Assembly (NCBI GenBank): GCA_037501455.1
Contig: CM074858.1
Coordinates: forward strand, 96,506,001-96,570,000
Length of the DNA stretch: 64,000 nucleotides
Source: Lantana camara
Lineage: Eukaryota; Streptophyta; Magnoliopsida; Lamiales; Verbenaceae
Reading direction: 5' to 3'
The notes below the pieces were generated by a model. That model was not told where the DNA came from. It was given only the letters and a program-made list of their open reading frames with translations, and ran no database searches. The translations under genes were made by a program, and so were the position numbers. This document shows positions 23,604 to 35,131 of this stretch, piece by piece (positions within the stretch are counted from its first letter, which is position 1; every line of letters begins with the position of its first letter).

Positions 23604-23880
23604 TCAAAAGAAGATATAAAGTGCCTCGAACGGGCGTTTACAAGGGTTGCAATTACACATAGAACCTTCTGAGGTTACATGCATTCCACGGCGGGGGAGA
23701 CGCTCGCCTTGCAAGGTCTCTAACAGGTAGGTATTATTCGCTCGTACTTGAATGACTTTGAAGGGGCCTTCCCTACTGGGGTCTAACATACCCACGTGCC
23801 TGGATACTTCAACTCTTTTGAGGACCAGGTCCCCTAGTTGGAAGGTCCTTTCCTTAACACGCTTGTTGTACTGATGGGCT
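23604..23880 (-). pseudogene. Integrase C-terminus of Gypsy A
   Basis: The minus strand resumes the integrase frame cut by Copia B. KRVKERTFQLGDLVLKRV is followed by GMLDPSREGPFKVIQV and NTYLLETLQGERLPR, the typical end of plant Ty3/gypsy integrase. It joins the HHCC and D-D-E part at 35132-35967 once Copia B and one TSD are removed (…HKYKATVA, then HQYNKRVKERTF). Confidence 0.88.
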
Positions 23881-24038
23881 TGTTAGGAATAGTGCCCTAA
23901 AAGCCGATTGTATATCCGCTTTGTGCTTTTCCTTATTGTAATCACAGACAATCTTTGAATAAAATAACGAATTGAGGCAACACTTCTTTATATGCTCTTG
24001 TTTGGTATGCGTTTACTTTAGTTGTGCATGTATGAGAA

Positions 24039-25141
24039 TAGGGATGCAAACGAGCCGAGCCGAGCCGAGCCTGGGCATTTTTTTCAGGGTTCGAGCTCGG
24101 GCTCGGGGCTAAATAATTAGGTTCGAGTTCGGCTTGCGAGCCGGCGAGCCACGAAGAAGACAGCTCGGGCTTGGCTCGCGGTAAGATTCGACCGAGCCGA
24201 ACCGAGCCACGAGCCATAAATGAAAACCCCAAAATTTTTAACTCCAGAATCCAGATCTGAACTTTTCTTTGTCATCCAAAGGACCAAACCACAACAAAAT
24301 ATAAAGATCTCACTTTTTCTTTATCATCCACCAAACCGAACAAACAATAAAGATTTGAAAGTTTTTCTTTATCATCCACCAAACCAGAAACAAAAAAATC
24401 AGGATTTATTATTTTTGTAAGTATAGAGAAGCAGGAAAAATAGACAGCAAACGAACCAAAATCTAGGGAAAAAAACTAAAATCACAAGTTCCATTCATAT
24501 AAACTTAGATTTACATGAATTTGATTCAAATCTTCAAGAGGCGAGAAGAGTGTAGTCGGCGGCCTGGAGGAGCTGGCGGAGGTAGTGGCGCTTAGAAAGC
24601 TACTGCGGCGGTGGTAGGCGGCGTGAGATATCAGCGCTTGGGTGGTGGTGGGCGGTGCGAGATGGCGGCACTTGGTGGTGGGAGGCGATGTGAGAGGGAG
24701 GGTGTCTTGGTGGTGGTGGGGGACGGTGGCGTGCTGGCCAGAGGTGGTGGCGCTGGCTTTCAGGTGTGATGGCTGCTTGGCAGGGGCGAGAATGAGGTGC
24801 GGCTGAAACTTGGAAGAATGAAGAATAAGTGAAATTGGGGGGTAGGGTTTTGTGTTGTAATATATATATAATATCTATATTATGTATATATATATATATA
24901 TATAAAGAGAATAATATATGTATTATATATATATATATATTGTATATTTCTTTAAAGAAAAGCTAGTTCGCGAGCCGACTCGCGAGCTACGAGCTGAGAA
25001 TGATGGGGCTCGGGCTTGGCTCGTAGGAACCACGAACCGAGCCATGGCTCGGCTCGGCTCATAGGTACCGAATCCAAGCGCGAGCTTCCTTCGAGCTAGC
25101 TCGCTAAGCTCGCGAGCCGGCTTGTCTCATTTGCATCCCTA
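24039..25141. mobile_element. Non-autonomous hAT-like element in the Copia B LTR
   Basis: Ends are TAGGGATGCAAACGAGCC and, inverted, TAGGGATGCAAATGAGAC. The 8-bp TSD tatgagaa is perfect (24031-24038, 25142-25149), and the empty site is preserved in the 3' LTR near 33319-33326. Subterminal regions are packed with cgagccgagc-like words in both orientations. The interior has a GC-rich stretch (about 24540-24790) full of ggtggtgggcgg words and an AT dinucleotide tract (about 24862-24950). No transposase frame is seen. It is the youngest insertion in this nest. Confidence 0.92.
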
Positions 25142-26136
25142 TATGAGAACTCCCCTAATCCTGATAACTTTAGGACTCTACCATTTAGGTGAAATGGTTC
25201 ATGAAACGAGCCCTATATCACATAAGTCATGATTAGTAAAATACTCCAAGCCGATGAGTCCTACAGACAGTGGGAGTGTCAACCTAACTCCTCTAAGGCT
25301 TGCTTGTGGGATCACGCCCTTAAGAAGGACCACCTTGTTTCATGGAGGTGCAAAGTGTATAGTTGATACGTACGTGATACATGAGGGTGCTTACTTTAAT
25401 AATAAGTTTACTGAGGTGCCCCGTGTGAGAACATTCCTAAATGGGAAAGGAAGTTTCTATTTCAGGAAATGGAAACTTCCAGATTAGGAAATATCTCACG
25501 AGTCATTGATGTGATTAATTGATCCTTAGACTTGAGGTTCCTTGTCACTTTATAAGTTAACTCTGTAGTCTTAGGTATAAGCTTTAAAGGGTGTCGCCTT
25601 AGACAACTGATTCAAGGCTTATGCTGGGGCTGCACAAGTAATTCATGAAAGTGAATGAGAATCAAGAAAGGACCTACACTTGCATTTGCAAGGGGATCTC
25701 TTATTGTGTAAGTCATTCATATGCCATATGGAGTCCTTGGCCAAGGCAGTAGATCAAGACATCAAGAAAAGGGTTTCTTGGATTGAGATCAAATGGATAT
25801 GAAATGCACTTAACTTTAAGACCGGATTGTTAGGGTTCTGATTATTCCCTTACCCTAGATCTTGGTTGAGAGATAGTAAGTAGGAGGATTGTATCTCGCA
25901 TGAATCAATGACTTAAAGGTTCTGTCGAATCCGAACATTCCAATTCAGCTAGGGGTTAAACACCTGTTGCTAGACTATGGTCGTTTAATCTGTGGACTGA
26001 TTAATTAATTAGTGATTAATTAATTAGGGTCACTGCTAATTGAATTGAGAACCTAGAGGGTCACACACAACAACTTGGTTACATGAGTTGAGGCTTTAAA
26101 ATGATTAAACGAGTTAATCGGGCCAAGAGGGTTCCA

Positions 26137-26204
26137 CACGTGTGAAATCACACGTGTGGCTCACGTGAGTGACACGTGTCACTATGACACGTGTCATGCA
26201 CGTG
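26137..26204 (+). promoter_or_regulatory. Array of six CACGTG boxes in Copia B U3
   Basis: CACGTG occurs at 26137, 26151, 26162, 26173, 26188 and 26199, six copies in 68 bp, mostly inside longer palindromes such as CCACACGTGTG and GACACGTGTC. CACGTG is the G-box bound by plant bZIP and bHLH factors. The 3' LTR keeps four (34316, 34330, 34352, 34378); the other two have changes to A. The array lies ~350 bp upstream of the LTR TATA box, fitting a U3 enhancer (inference). Confidence 0.6.
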
Positions 26205-26551
26205 TGAATATATATATATTATATATATATGTATTAAATAATTAAATGTGTTAATTATTTAGTAGACTTTGGTTTAATTTTGAATTAAAAAGAAAGTCTT
26301 ATTTTGGAGAAAATAATCTAGTTAATTAATTACGAATTAATTAATTAGATAAAAATAAGTTATTTATTTTATAATAAATAAAGTATAAAATTATCCAAAA
26401 ATAGTTTGGATATTTTTAGCTCTCTTAAAAGTTGACTTGAATTAGAATTCAAAGTCAAAGTTGGAAAATACTTGAAGATCAAGTAATAGGAGAGAGAGGA
26501 ACCAAATCCTTGTCCAAAAAGGAATAGGTTCGGTCGTCCCTCTCCCTTTCC

Positions 26552-26559
26552 TATATATA
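26552..26559 (+). promoter_or_regulatory. TATA box in the Copia B LTR
   Basis: TATATATA in the context cctatatataggggagctc lies ~400 bp before the LTR end. The same box occurs at 34731-34738 in the 3' LTR. It probably sets the U3/R boundary just downstream. Confidence 0.6.
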
Positions 26560-26949
26560 GGGGAGCTCATGCTCTCCTTTAGAGCTAATTGGCAATTCTT
26601 TTGGTTCATGTGTTGAACACCTTCCTTTCTCCAAGATCAAATAAACCCTAGGTTAAGCCTAAACACTAACTAGAGAACTAGCATCCTTACTAGTTAGATT
26701 GTGATCAAGTTGGTGGACTTTCTCTAGAGACTTCAAGTTAGAAGTTTGAAGATTCGAGCTTTACCAAGGAGAGGGGATCAAGCCGCGAGAAGAGCGTTCT
26801 TGGGTGGCTTGAAACGCTTCAAGAAAGAACAAAAGAAAAGTAAGTTTTCTGTCTCTACGAATTTGGTTACACGATTGCGAGTCCAAGGTCCTTTTGTTGG
26901 GAAAAATTTTTTAAATTCCGCTGCTTTCTGATTCGTGTTTTCCAACAAG

Positions 26950-26962
26950 TGGTATCAGAGCC
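26950..26962 (+). promoter_or_regulatory. Primer-binding site, Copia B
   Basis: TGGTATCAGAGCC lies two bases after the 5' LTR and matches the initiator tRNA-Met site. Confidence 0.9.
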
Positions 26963-29230
26963 ACCTCGTTAATCGTGTTTCTAATTCGTCTCAATTATTC
27001 TGAATTTGGTAGAAATTCTTAGGCTTAGATGCGAATTAGGTATTCTTGAGTTCTTTTAGAACGCCTGAAATACGAAACTGTAATTTTTCCTGAATTTCTA
27101 AAACTGTTTTCTGAAATCATGTTTTTGAAAATTGTTTTAGTTGAAATTTATCTAAATCGAATTTTTTAATTGAAACGGGTTTTGGAGAAACTTTAAAAAT
27201 ACGAAACGAACACGAAATAGGACGAGCCTAGGCGTGCTAGCAAGTCGCACGCCCAGCCCGTCGCCACCGCCCAGCCCTCCCGCCCGCGCCTAGGCGCGAC
27301 TGCTCGCCTGTCCTACGGGACAGCCGCCCGCACCGTCCCACAACAGAGCGGGACGCCCTAGCCGAGACCGCCCGCCATCGGACGGGCATTGCTGCGCGCG
27401 ACAAGCGCACGAGGCGCACGCCCAGCGCGCGTACGCGGGCGGCAATTGCCGCACGCTGTGCGCACAGCTGGCGCGCGCGCGCCTGATGCCGCACGGCGAT
27501 GCCCTCCTTTGGGCAGATGGTTTCGGGCCAATCTTCGTGTTTCGTGTTTCGCGTTTTCGGTCCTAGAAAATCCCGATTTAATTTTATTTTAATTTTATCT
27601 TTTAAAATCTGTTTTGCTAAAATAAAATTATTTTAAAATTTTGATTAAATTGGGATTTTTGAGAAATTAAAGCGATTTGGATTTTGGGAAAATTTTGAAT
27701 TTTGTTTTCTGAAAATAATGAAAGAATAAAATTATTAATTTTGGAAATTAATTGGAATTTTATTGGTTTATTGTTTTTCGGGTTTTATTGAAAAGGCTCT
27801 TGAACAAGAATTGCATCTAAGTTGTGTTTTAAGTCATTAGGACTTGAAACGAGAATTTTAATTTATTGGTTAAATTTAAATTCTTGCAAAAGCATGTTAG
27901 GTGATCATGGGTTTAGATCTATGTATGGTTTTATTTATGCACATGGATGGTTTAAATTGGGGTTGGAGCCCTATAGTTGCGTTTTTCAATTGAGGTTGGA
28001 GCCTCACTTATGTGCGTACTGTTATGTGATTTATTATGTGGCTTTCCATATTACTGTTTTTGAGGCCGGGGTATGCCCCGTGTAATTGTCTAAGGCCAAT
28101 ATGAAGATTGAGTCTTATTACTTTAAGTCTTTTTCTTTTTATTGTAATTTGAGAGTAGAGATAGGTGGTGAGGTTTTATTTTCATTTTGGAGACAATGCA
28201 CCCATGGAGTAAGATGGACCACATTCAAGTAACAAGGAGGCCATAAGTGAAGACCCCTCAAAATGTTAGGGAGGGGAATCTCAATTGTTAAATGTAATAG
28301 AGATAGGGCTCGCATTTTGTTACCGCTTTCCCTTATGTGATTTGAACTATTTATGTGGCATGTATGTTAGAACTTGTGATTGTGGAGTGGCTCCCACATA
28401 TCACGAATAAGATAGGTAGAACCCATAATCATTACATGTTAGTATCATGCTAGGACATGTTATCTGTTTATGTGCTTGTTTGAAATGCATTTAAGTGTAC
28501 TTGCATTAATCAAGACTAATAAAATTGGATAACATATATGTTGGTGAGGTCGAACCGGACAACTCTCCGGTTGATTCGAAAATTCCCATTAAATATTAAG
28601 CTAATTTCGAACAAATAGGTATTTAATTCGAGATGCAAATTTTGAATTAAATTCCTAGCATTCCATCAATAGGTTTTTAAGTTTAGTAAGTAAAGCTAGT
28701 TATTGTCCGCGAGTCGTGGGATAGCTAGTGGAGCTTATTAGTTCTTAGTTACCTAATTGATCATTTTCAATGATCAATATTTCATGATCGATTTTAGCAA
28801 GGGCGATGTCCGCGACTCGTGGGTCGTTCGAACTAAGTTTTGGTCATGATCTTATGATTGATGGGTCTAGCTTAACGCCTAAGTAAATATGGATGTCGCA
28901 CGAGTCGTGGGTCCATATTGAAAGATAGGTGATGCAAAAACAATTACTATGAGTTCTAAAGGTGTTAGAATTGGTAAGTTGTACCTACCTAGGGTTCTTA
29001 CTGAGAATGTCCGCGAGTCGTGGGTTCGAGGTAAAATGCCTAGGATCTTAGTACCCACTGGGAAACGTGTTCCTCTTAGATCTTTGGGAATTATAGATCT
29101 TTGAAAAACAGTGGGAGCTACAATAGATTAAAGACCTTATCTTTTGTATATCGTTATAAATCAGCATGCTCACTAGTTCTCTGTTTTACCATTTAGGTCG
29201 TAGATTCTGTGATTCTCTACGTGTTTTGAA
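26963..29230 (+). other. Long leader of Copia B
   Basis: About 2.3 kb separate the primer site from gag. A GC-rich block (about 27225-27510) of GCGC and CGCCCG words contrasts with AT-rich surroundings. Between 28704 and 29024 the word TGTCCGCGAGTCGTGGG recurs four times. Open frames of 60-90 codons here show no conserved motif and are rejected as genes. Confidence 0.6.
28704..29024 (+). repeat. Four spaced copies of TGTCCGCGAGTCGTGGG
   Basis: Copies lie at 28704-28720, 28807-28823 (one change), 28894-28911 (an altered, one base longer version) and 29008-29024. Spacings are 103, 87 and 114 bp and the sequence between copies is not repeated. A conserved 17-mer with variable spacers points to a recognition or RNA-structure element of the leader rather than a simple tandem repeat (inference). 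Confidence 0.7.
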
Positions 29231-32200
29231 ATGGCAACCAAAAACCCTCTTGTATCGATCCTCGAGTCAAACAAGTTGACTGGTACCAACTATTCTGATT
29301 GGCTGAGGAATCTAAAAATCATTTTAGATTCTGAGAAGAGAACTTATGTTCTCTTCGAAGGGGAGCCCAGTCCCGAAGGGGAGGCTCCCACTCGGGCCGA
29401 GCGGGATGCGATTCAGAAGTGGAAGGATGATAATCTCCAAGCCCGTTGCCTTATGTTGGCTAACATGTCTCCGGACTTGCAAAGGCAACATGAGGCCATG
29501 GAATTCGCTTGGGAGATTTACGACCACTTAGAGCAACTTTACCGCCCTCATGAACGTGTTACAAGGTATAACACTTCAAAGGAATTGTTCCACTTGAGAA
29601 TGAGGGAAGGTTCAAGTGTCCATGAATATGGACTCAAGTTTCTTGCCCTTACTGAGAAACTCGTTTCCATGGACATGCCACTGAAAGATGAGCTTTCAGT
29701 GGATTTGTTGCTAGCTTTGCTCCCACCATCATTCAACCCATTTGTCCTTAACTTCAACATGAATCATGCTGGTGCTACTGTAGCTGAGCTGATTAGTCAG
29801 CTTGTGACTGCTGAAAGCACGATCAAGAAGGACAATAAGGTTTTGATGGTGAATGCTCCATCTTCCTCTTCTGGGCCTTCTAAAGGTAAGGGCAAGAAAG
29901 CCCAAAAGAAGAAGAAGAAACCCCTTAGGCCCACTGGTGGCATTTTGAAGGGAAAGGCCCAAAAGAAGAAGCGTGATCAGAAAGAGGATGTTTGCTTCCA
30001 TTGTGGCAAAGCGGGACATTGGAGGAGAAACTGCCCAGAGTACAAGGCTACTCTAAAGAAAGGTATCTTTCTCGTTGAAATAAATCTTTCTATTAATTCT
30101 AGTTCTTGGGTACTTGATACCGGTTGTGGAACTCATATCTGTAATGATGTACAGATGCTAAGTGAAGTCCAACAACTCAAAGAAGAAGAATGTGTCTTGA
30201 AGATCGGCGATGGCTCAAACGTTGAAGCTCGAGCTTTAGGCACAATTAGATTAGATTTAGGTAGTTTTGAGTTAGTCTTAAATAAAGTCCTTTATGTACC
30301 GAGCATTATTCATAATATAATTTCAGTTCCAATATTAGATTGTGAAGGTTATGAAACTTATATTAAGAATGGTAAATATTTTATCAAACGGAACAACTCT
30401 TCCGTTCACATCGGTACTCTAAGTAATGGACTTTACCTAACTCAAAATATCAATATTATGAATATACAACGAGAAACAAAGCGTAAGAGAGATGACAAAG
30501 TTTCAGCTCCCTTATGGCACTCTAGATTAGGATACATTTCCAAAAACAGAATTAGCAAGATAAACACTTTAGGATCATTCTCTGAAAATGATCTCAAAGA
30601 GTTAACTTCTTGCGAATCCTGTCTCAAAGGAAAAATGTCCAAAGTTCCTTTTAAAGGAACTGTGGAACGTGCCAATAAGGTTTTGGATTTGATCCATACT
30701 GATGTTTGTGGACCGCTTAGTGTAAGCACTAGAAACAATCATCAGTATTTCATAACCTTTACTGATGACTTTAGTCGGTATGGTTATGTATACTTAATGA
30801 AGTATAAATCTGAAGCTTTTGAGAAATTCTTAGAATTTCAAAAGGAGGTTGAGAACCAAACTGGTCACAAGATCAAAGCACTTCGATCTGATCAAGGAGG
30901 CGAATATCTTAGTGAAGAATTCCTTAATCATCTCAAAGATAATGGGATTATCTCTCAGTGGACTCCTCCGGGAACTCCTCAGCTTAATGGAGTTTCTGAG
31001 AGAAGGAATCGAACCTTACTTGATATGGTTCGTTCCATGATGAGTTTCACTGACTTACCACCTTCTTTCTGGGGTTATGCCCTAGAAAGTGCAGCAAAGA
31101 TTTTGAATCTAGTTCCCTTTAAGTCAGTCCCTAAAACGCCCCATGAAATGTGGCATGTTAAAATCCCTAGCTATTCTTACTTAAGAATTTGGGGTTGTCC
31201 TGCTTACGTGAAGAGGACAGTGGGAGATAAGTTAGAATCTCGTTCTAACTTATGCTACTTTGTAGGTTATCCTAAGGAATCCATAGGATACTACTTCTAT
31301 GATCAATCTGAGCAAAAGGTGTTTGTTTCCAGAAATGCCACTTTTCTTGAGGAACCGTTCCTTAAAGAAAAGAAAGGCAAGATCATAGAATTAGAAGAAG
31401 TACAAAGTAACCCCACGCCACCTACTGAAGAAACGTCCCCTACTGATCAACCACAACCAATCAAGAATTTCGATACACATGTAATTCCTCCTCTAAGGCA
31501 TTCTGAACGCACTCCTAGACAGCCGGAGAGATGGTAAGGATTCTTCCATGGAATCTCTCAAAAGGATAATGATCCTTCAACATATGAGGAGGCACTTTCA
31601 GATTCTGACTCTGAACAGTGGATAGAAGCCATGAAATCCGAAATGGATTCCATGAACTCCAACCAAGTTTGGACCTTGGTAGATTTGCCTGATGGGGTCA
31701 AACCCATAGGTTGCAAATGGATCTTTAAGAGAAAGCTTGGAGTTGATGGAAGCATTGCAGCCTACAAAGCAAGACTGGTTACAAAAGGATTCACTCAAAG
31801 ACCCGGCGTGGACTTTGACGAAACCTTTTCACCAGTTGCAATGCAAAAGTCCATTCGAATCATGCTTGCCATTGCTGCGTATTATGACTATGAGATATGG
31901 CAAATGGATGTGAAAACTGTCTTTCTCAATGGTGACATTGACAAAGACATTTATATGGAGCAACCCATAGGTTTCACATTCAGTGGGAGTGAGCAAAAGG
32001 TTTGCAAACTCCAAAGATCAATCTATGGATTGAAACAGGCTCCTAGGAATTGGAACATTCGATTTGATGAATCAGTCAAAGCGTTTGGCTTCATGCAAAT
32101 CTCGAATGAATCATGTGTGTATAGAAAGGAATTGGAGACCTCAGTGCAATTCTTAGTACTTTATATTGATGACATCCTTCTTATTGGGAATTCGAAGGAT

Positions 32201-33151
32201 GACATGAAAGTAACTAAGTTATGGTTATCGAACCAATTCGAGATGAAAGATCTTGGTGATGCGTCCTATATCCTTGGAATTAAAATCTTTAGAGATAGAT
32301 CTAGAAGGTTAATAGGACTATCACAGTCGATGTACATTGACAAAGTATTGAAGAGATTCAATATGGAGTCAGCAAAGGTTAAGAACCTTCCTATGAGTGT
32401 AGGAACATGTCTTTCAAAGAAGATGTGTCCTAAGACTAACCTTGAGAAGGAGAGAATGACTCATACACCTTATGCGTCAGCAATAGGTAGCATAATGTAT
32501 GCAATGTTATGTACTCGACCGGATGTGGCTTATGCACTTAGTGTGACAAGTCGTTTCCAATCTGACCCTGGAGATGGTCACTGGGCTGCCGTGAAGAATA
32601 TTCTTAAGTACTTGAAAAGTACTAAAGATTTATTCTTAGTTTACGGAGGTCAGAAAGATCTTACTGTCGAAGGATACTGCGATGCAAGCTTTGCATCAGA
32701 CTTAGATGATTTTAAGTCAATGTCAGGATACATTTTCTGCCTAAACGGCGGAGCAGTGAGTTGGAAGAGTTCCAAGCAAACAACCACTGCAGATTCGACC
32801 ACTGAGGCCTAATACTTAGCTGCAAATGATGCAGCTAAGGAAGGTGTTTGGATTAGAAACTTCATTCAAGAGTTGAATGTTGTTCCTAGCATGAAAGACC
32901 CCATTACTGTGTTTTGTGACAACACTGGGGCGATTGCTCAAGCAAGAGAACCAAGATCTCACCAACGGACCAAGCACATTATGAGGAAGTATCACCTAAT
33001 CCGTGATATTATCAAAAGAGGAGATGTGAAAATTGAGAGGGTCACATCAGCAGAGAACGTGGCAGATCCACTTACTAAACCCCTTAGTCGAGAAACTTTC
33101 CAAGGTCATCTTCAGAAGATGGGGCTTAGAGTAGCTTTAGAATGGCTTTGA
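29231..33151 (+). pseudogene. Gag-pol polyprotein of Copia B
   Basis: From ATG 29231 to TGA 33149-33151 one frame of 1306 codons is broken only by TAA at 31535-31537 and TAA at 32810-32812. Gag covers residues ~1-260 and ends in a lysine-rich stretch and zinc knuckle CFHCGKAGHWRRNCPEY. The protease has WVLDTGCGTHICND. The pre-integrase block has LWHSRLGYISKN; the integrase core has IHTDVCGPLS, LRSDQGGEY and NGVSERRNRT. Reverse transcriptase shows PIGCKWIFKRKLGVDG, MDVKTVFLNGDI and YIDDILLIGNS, and RNase H shows YCDASFASDLD, the acidic box broken by the second stop, and FCDNTGAIAQ. The two nonsense codons are the only visible lesions, so it was intact until recently. Confidence 0.94.
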
Positions 33152-33154
33152 CGG

Positions 33155-33168
33155 GGCAAGTGGGAGAT
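33155..33168 (+). promoter_or_regulatory. Polypurine tract, Copia B
   Basis: GGCAAGTGGGAGAT lies directly before the 3' LTR and is identical to the tract of Copia C, consistent with a shared lineage. Confidence 0.85.
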
Positions 33169-35126
33169 TGTTAGGAATAGTGCCCTAAAAGCCGATTGTA
33201 TATCCGCTTTGTGCTTTTCCTTATTGTAATCACAGATAATCTTTGAATAAAATAACGAATTGAGGCAACACTTCTTTATATGCTCTTGTTTGGTATGCGT
33301 TTACTTTAGTTGTGCATGTATGAGAACTCCCCTAATCCTGATGACTTTAGGACTCTACCATTTAGGTGAAATGGTTCATGAAACGAGCCCTATATCACAT
33401 AAGTCATGATTAGTAAAATACTCCAAGCCGATGAGTCCTACAGACAGTGGGAGTGTCAACCTGACTCCTCTAAGGCTTGCTTGTGGGATCACGCCCTTAA
33501 GAAGGACCACCTTGTTTCATGGAGGTGCAAAGTGTATAGTTGATACGTACGTGATACATGAGGGTGCTTACTTTAATAAGTAAGTTCATTGAGGTGCCCC
33601 GTGTGAGAACATTCCTAAATGGGAAAGGAAGTTTCTATTTCAGAAAATGGAAACTTCCAGATTAGGAAATATCTCACGAGTCATTGATGTGATTAATTGA
33701 TCCTTAGACTTGAGGTTCCTTGTCACTTTATGAGTTAACTCTGTAGTCTTAGGTATAAGCTTTAAAGGGTGTCGCCTTAGACAACTGATTCAAGGCTTAT
33801 GCTGGGGCTGCACAAGTAATTCATGAAAGTGAATGAGAATCAAGAAAGAACCTACACTTGCATTTGCAAGGTGATCTCTTATTGTGTAAGTCATTCATAT
33901 GCCATATGGAGTCCTTGGCCAAGGCAGTAGATCAAGACATCAAGAAAAGGGTTTCTTGGATTGAGATCAAATGGATATGAAATGCACTTAACTTTAAGAC
34001 CGGATTATTAGGGTTCTGATTATTCCCTTACCCTAGATCTTGGTTGAGAGATAGTAAGTAGGAGGATTGTATCTCGCATGAATCAATGACTTAAAGGTTC
34101 TGTCGAATTCGAACATTCCAATTCAGCTAGGGGTTAAACACCTGTTGCTAGACTATGGTCGTTTAATCTGTGGACTGATTAATTAATTAGTGAATTAATT
34201 AATTAGGGTCACTGCTAATTGAATTGAGAACCTAGAGGGTCACACACAACAACTTGGTTACATGAGTTGAGGCTTTAAAATGATTAAACGAGTTAATCGG
34301 GCCAAGAGGGTTCCACACGTGTGAAATCACACGTGTGGCTCACGTAAGTGACACGTGTCACTGTGACACATATCACGCACGTGTGAATATATATATATTA
34401 TATATATATGTATTAAATAATTAAATGTGTTAATTATTTAATAGACTTTGGTTTAATTTTGAATTAAAAAGAAAGTCTTATTTTGGAGAAAATAATCTAG
34501 TTAATTAATTACGAATTAATTAATTAGATAAAAATAAGTTATTTATTTTATAATAAATAAAGTATAAAATTATCCAAAAATAGTTTGGATATTTTTAGCT
34601 CTCTTAAAAGTTGACTTGAATTAGAATTCAAAGTCAAAGTTGGAAAATACTTGATGATCAAGTAATAGGAGAGAGAGGAACCAAATCCTTGTCCAACAAG
34701 GAATAGGTTCGGCCGTCCCTCTCCCTTTCCTATATATAGGGGAGCTCATGCTCCCCTTTAGAGCTAATTGGCAATTCTTTTGGTTCATGTGTTGAACACC
34801 TTCCTTTCTCCAAGATCAAATAAACCCTAGGTTAAGCCTAAACACTAACTAGAGAACTAGCATCCTTACTAGTTAGATTGTGATCAAGTTGGTGGACTTT
34901 CTCTAGAGACTTCAAGTTAGAAGTTTGAAGATTCGAGCTTTACCAAGGAGAGGGGATCAAGCCGCGAGAAGAGCGTTCTTGGGTAGCTTGAAACGCTTCA
35001 AGAAAGAACAAAAGAAAAGTAAGTTTTCTGTCTCTACGAATTTGGTTACACGATTGCGAGTCCAAGGTCCTTTTGTTGGGAAAAATTTTTTAAATTCCGC
35101 TGCTTTCTGATTCGTGTTTTCCAACA
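33169..35126 (+). repeat. 3' LTR of Copia B
   Basis: This 1958-bp LTR starts TGTTAGGAATAGTGCCC and ends TTTTCCAACA, followed by the TSD gggct. It preserves the uninterrupted site of the hAT element found in the 5' LTR. Confidence 0.95.
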
Positions 35127-35131
35127 GGGCT

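Larger units (their letters stand above)
23881..26947 (+). repeat. 5' LTR of Copia B (with hAT insertion)
   Basis: It starts TGTTAGGAATAGTGCCC and ends TTTTCCAACA. Subtracting the hAT element and its extra TSD copy leaves 1956 bp, matching the 3' LTR. The 61-residue open frame at 26746-26931 lies inside the LTR, recurs in the 3' LTR at 34925-35110 and shows no recognisable domain. Confidence 0.93.
23881..35126 (+). mobile_element. Copia B: Ty1/copia element inserted in Gypsy A integrase
   Basis: Perfect TSDs gggct (23876-23880 and 35127-35131) flank TG...CA LTRs. The 3' LTR is 1958 bp; the 5' LTR is 3067 bp only because a 1.1-kb hAT element sits in it. A tRNA-Met primer site, a 2.28-kb leader, one gag-pol frame and a polypurine tract follow in order. 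LTRs differ by about 25 positions over ~1956 bp by eye (~1.2%), which makes it young. The gag and pol sequences resemble Angela/TAR-type Copia (inference). Two nonsense changes inactivate it. Confidence 0.95.

Noticed and set aside
26746..26931. 61-codon frame found in both Copia B LTRs
   Set aside because: Its presence twice is explained by LTR duplication; no domain is visible and it overlaps the region expected to be R/U5.
26950..26962. tRNA-like sequence TGGTATCAGAGCC
   Set aside because: It is the retrotransposon primer-binding site complementary to tRNA-Met; no cloverleaf surrounds it.
27237..27592. Opposed open frames in the Copia B leader, Arg/Ala-rich (85 and 67 codons)
   Set aside because: They arise from the GC-rich block, where stops are rare; composition is low-complexity and no motif is present.
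34957..35131. Extension of the Gypsy A integrase frame (LLENTNQKAAEFKKFF...)
   Set aside because: These codons read the Copia B 3' LTR in antisense; the true integrase continuation is at 23880.
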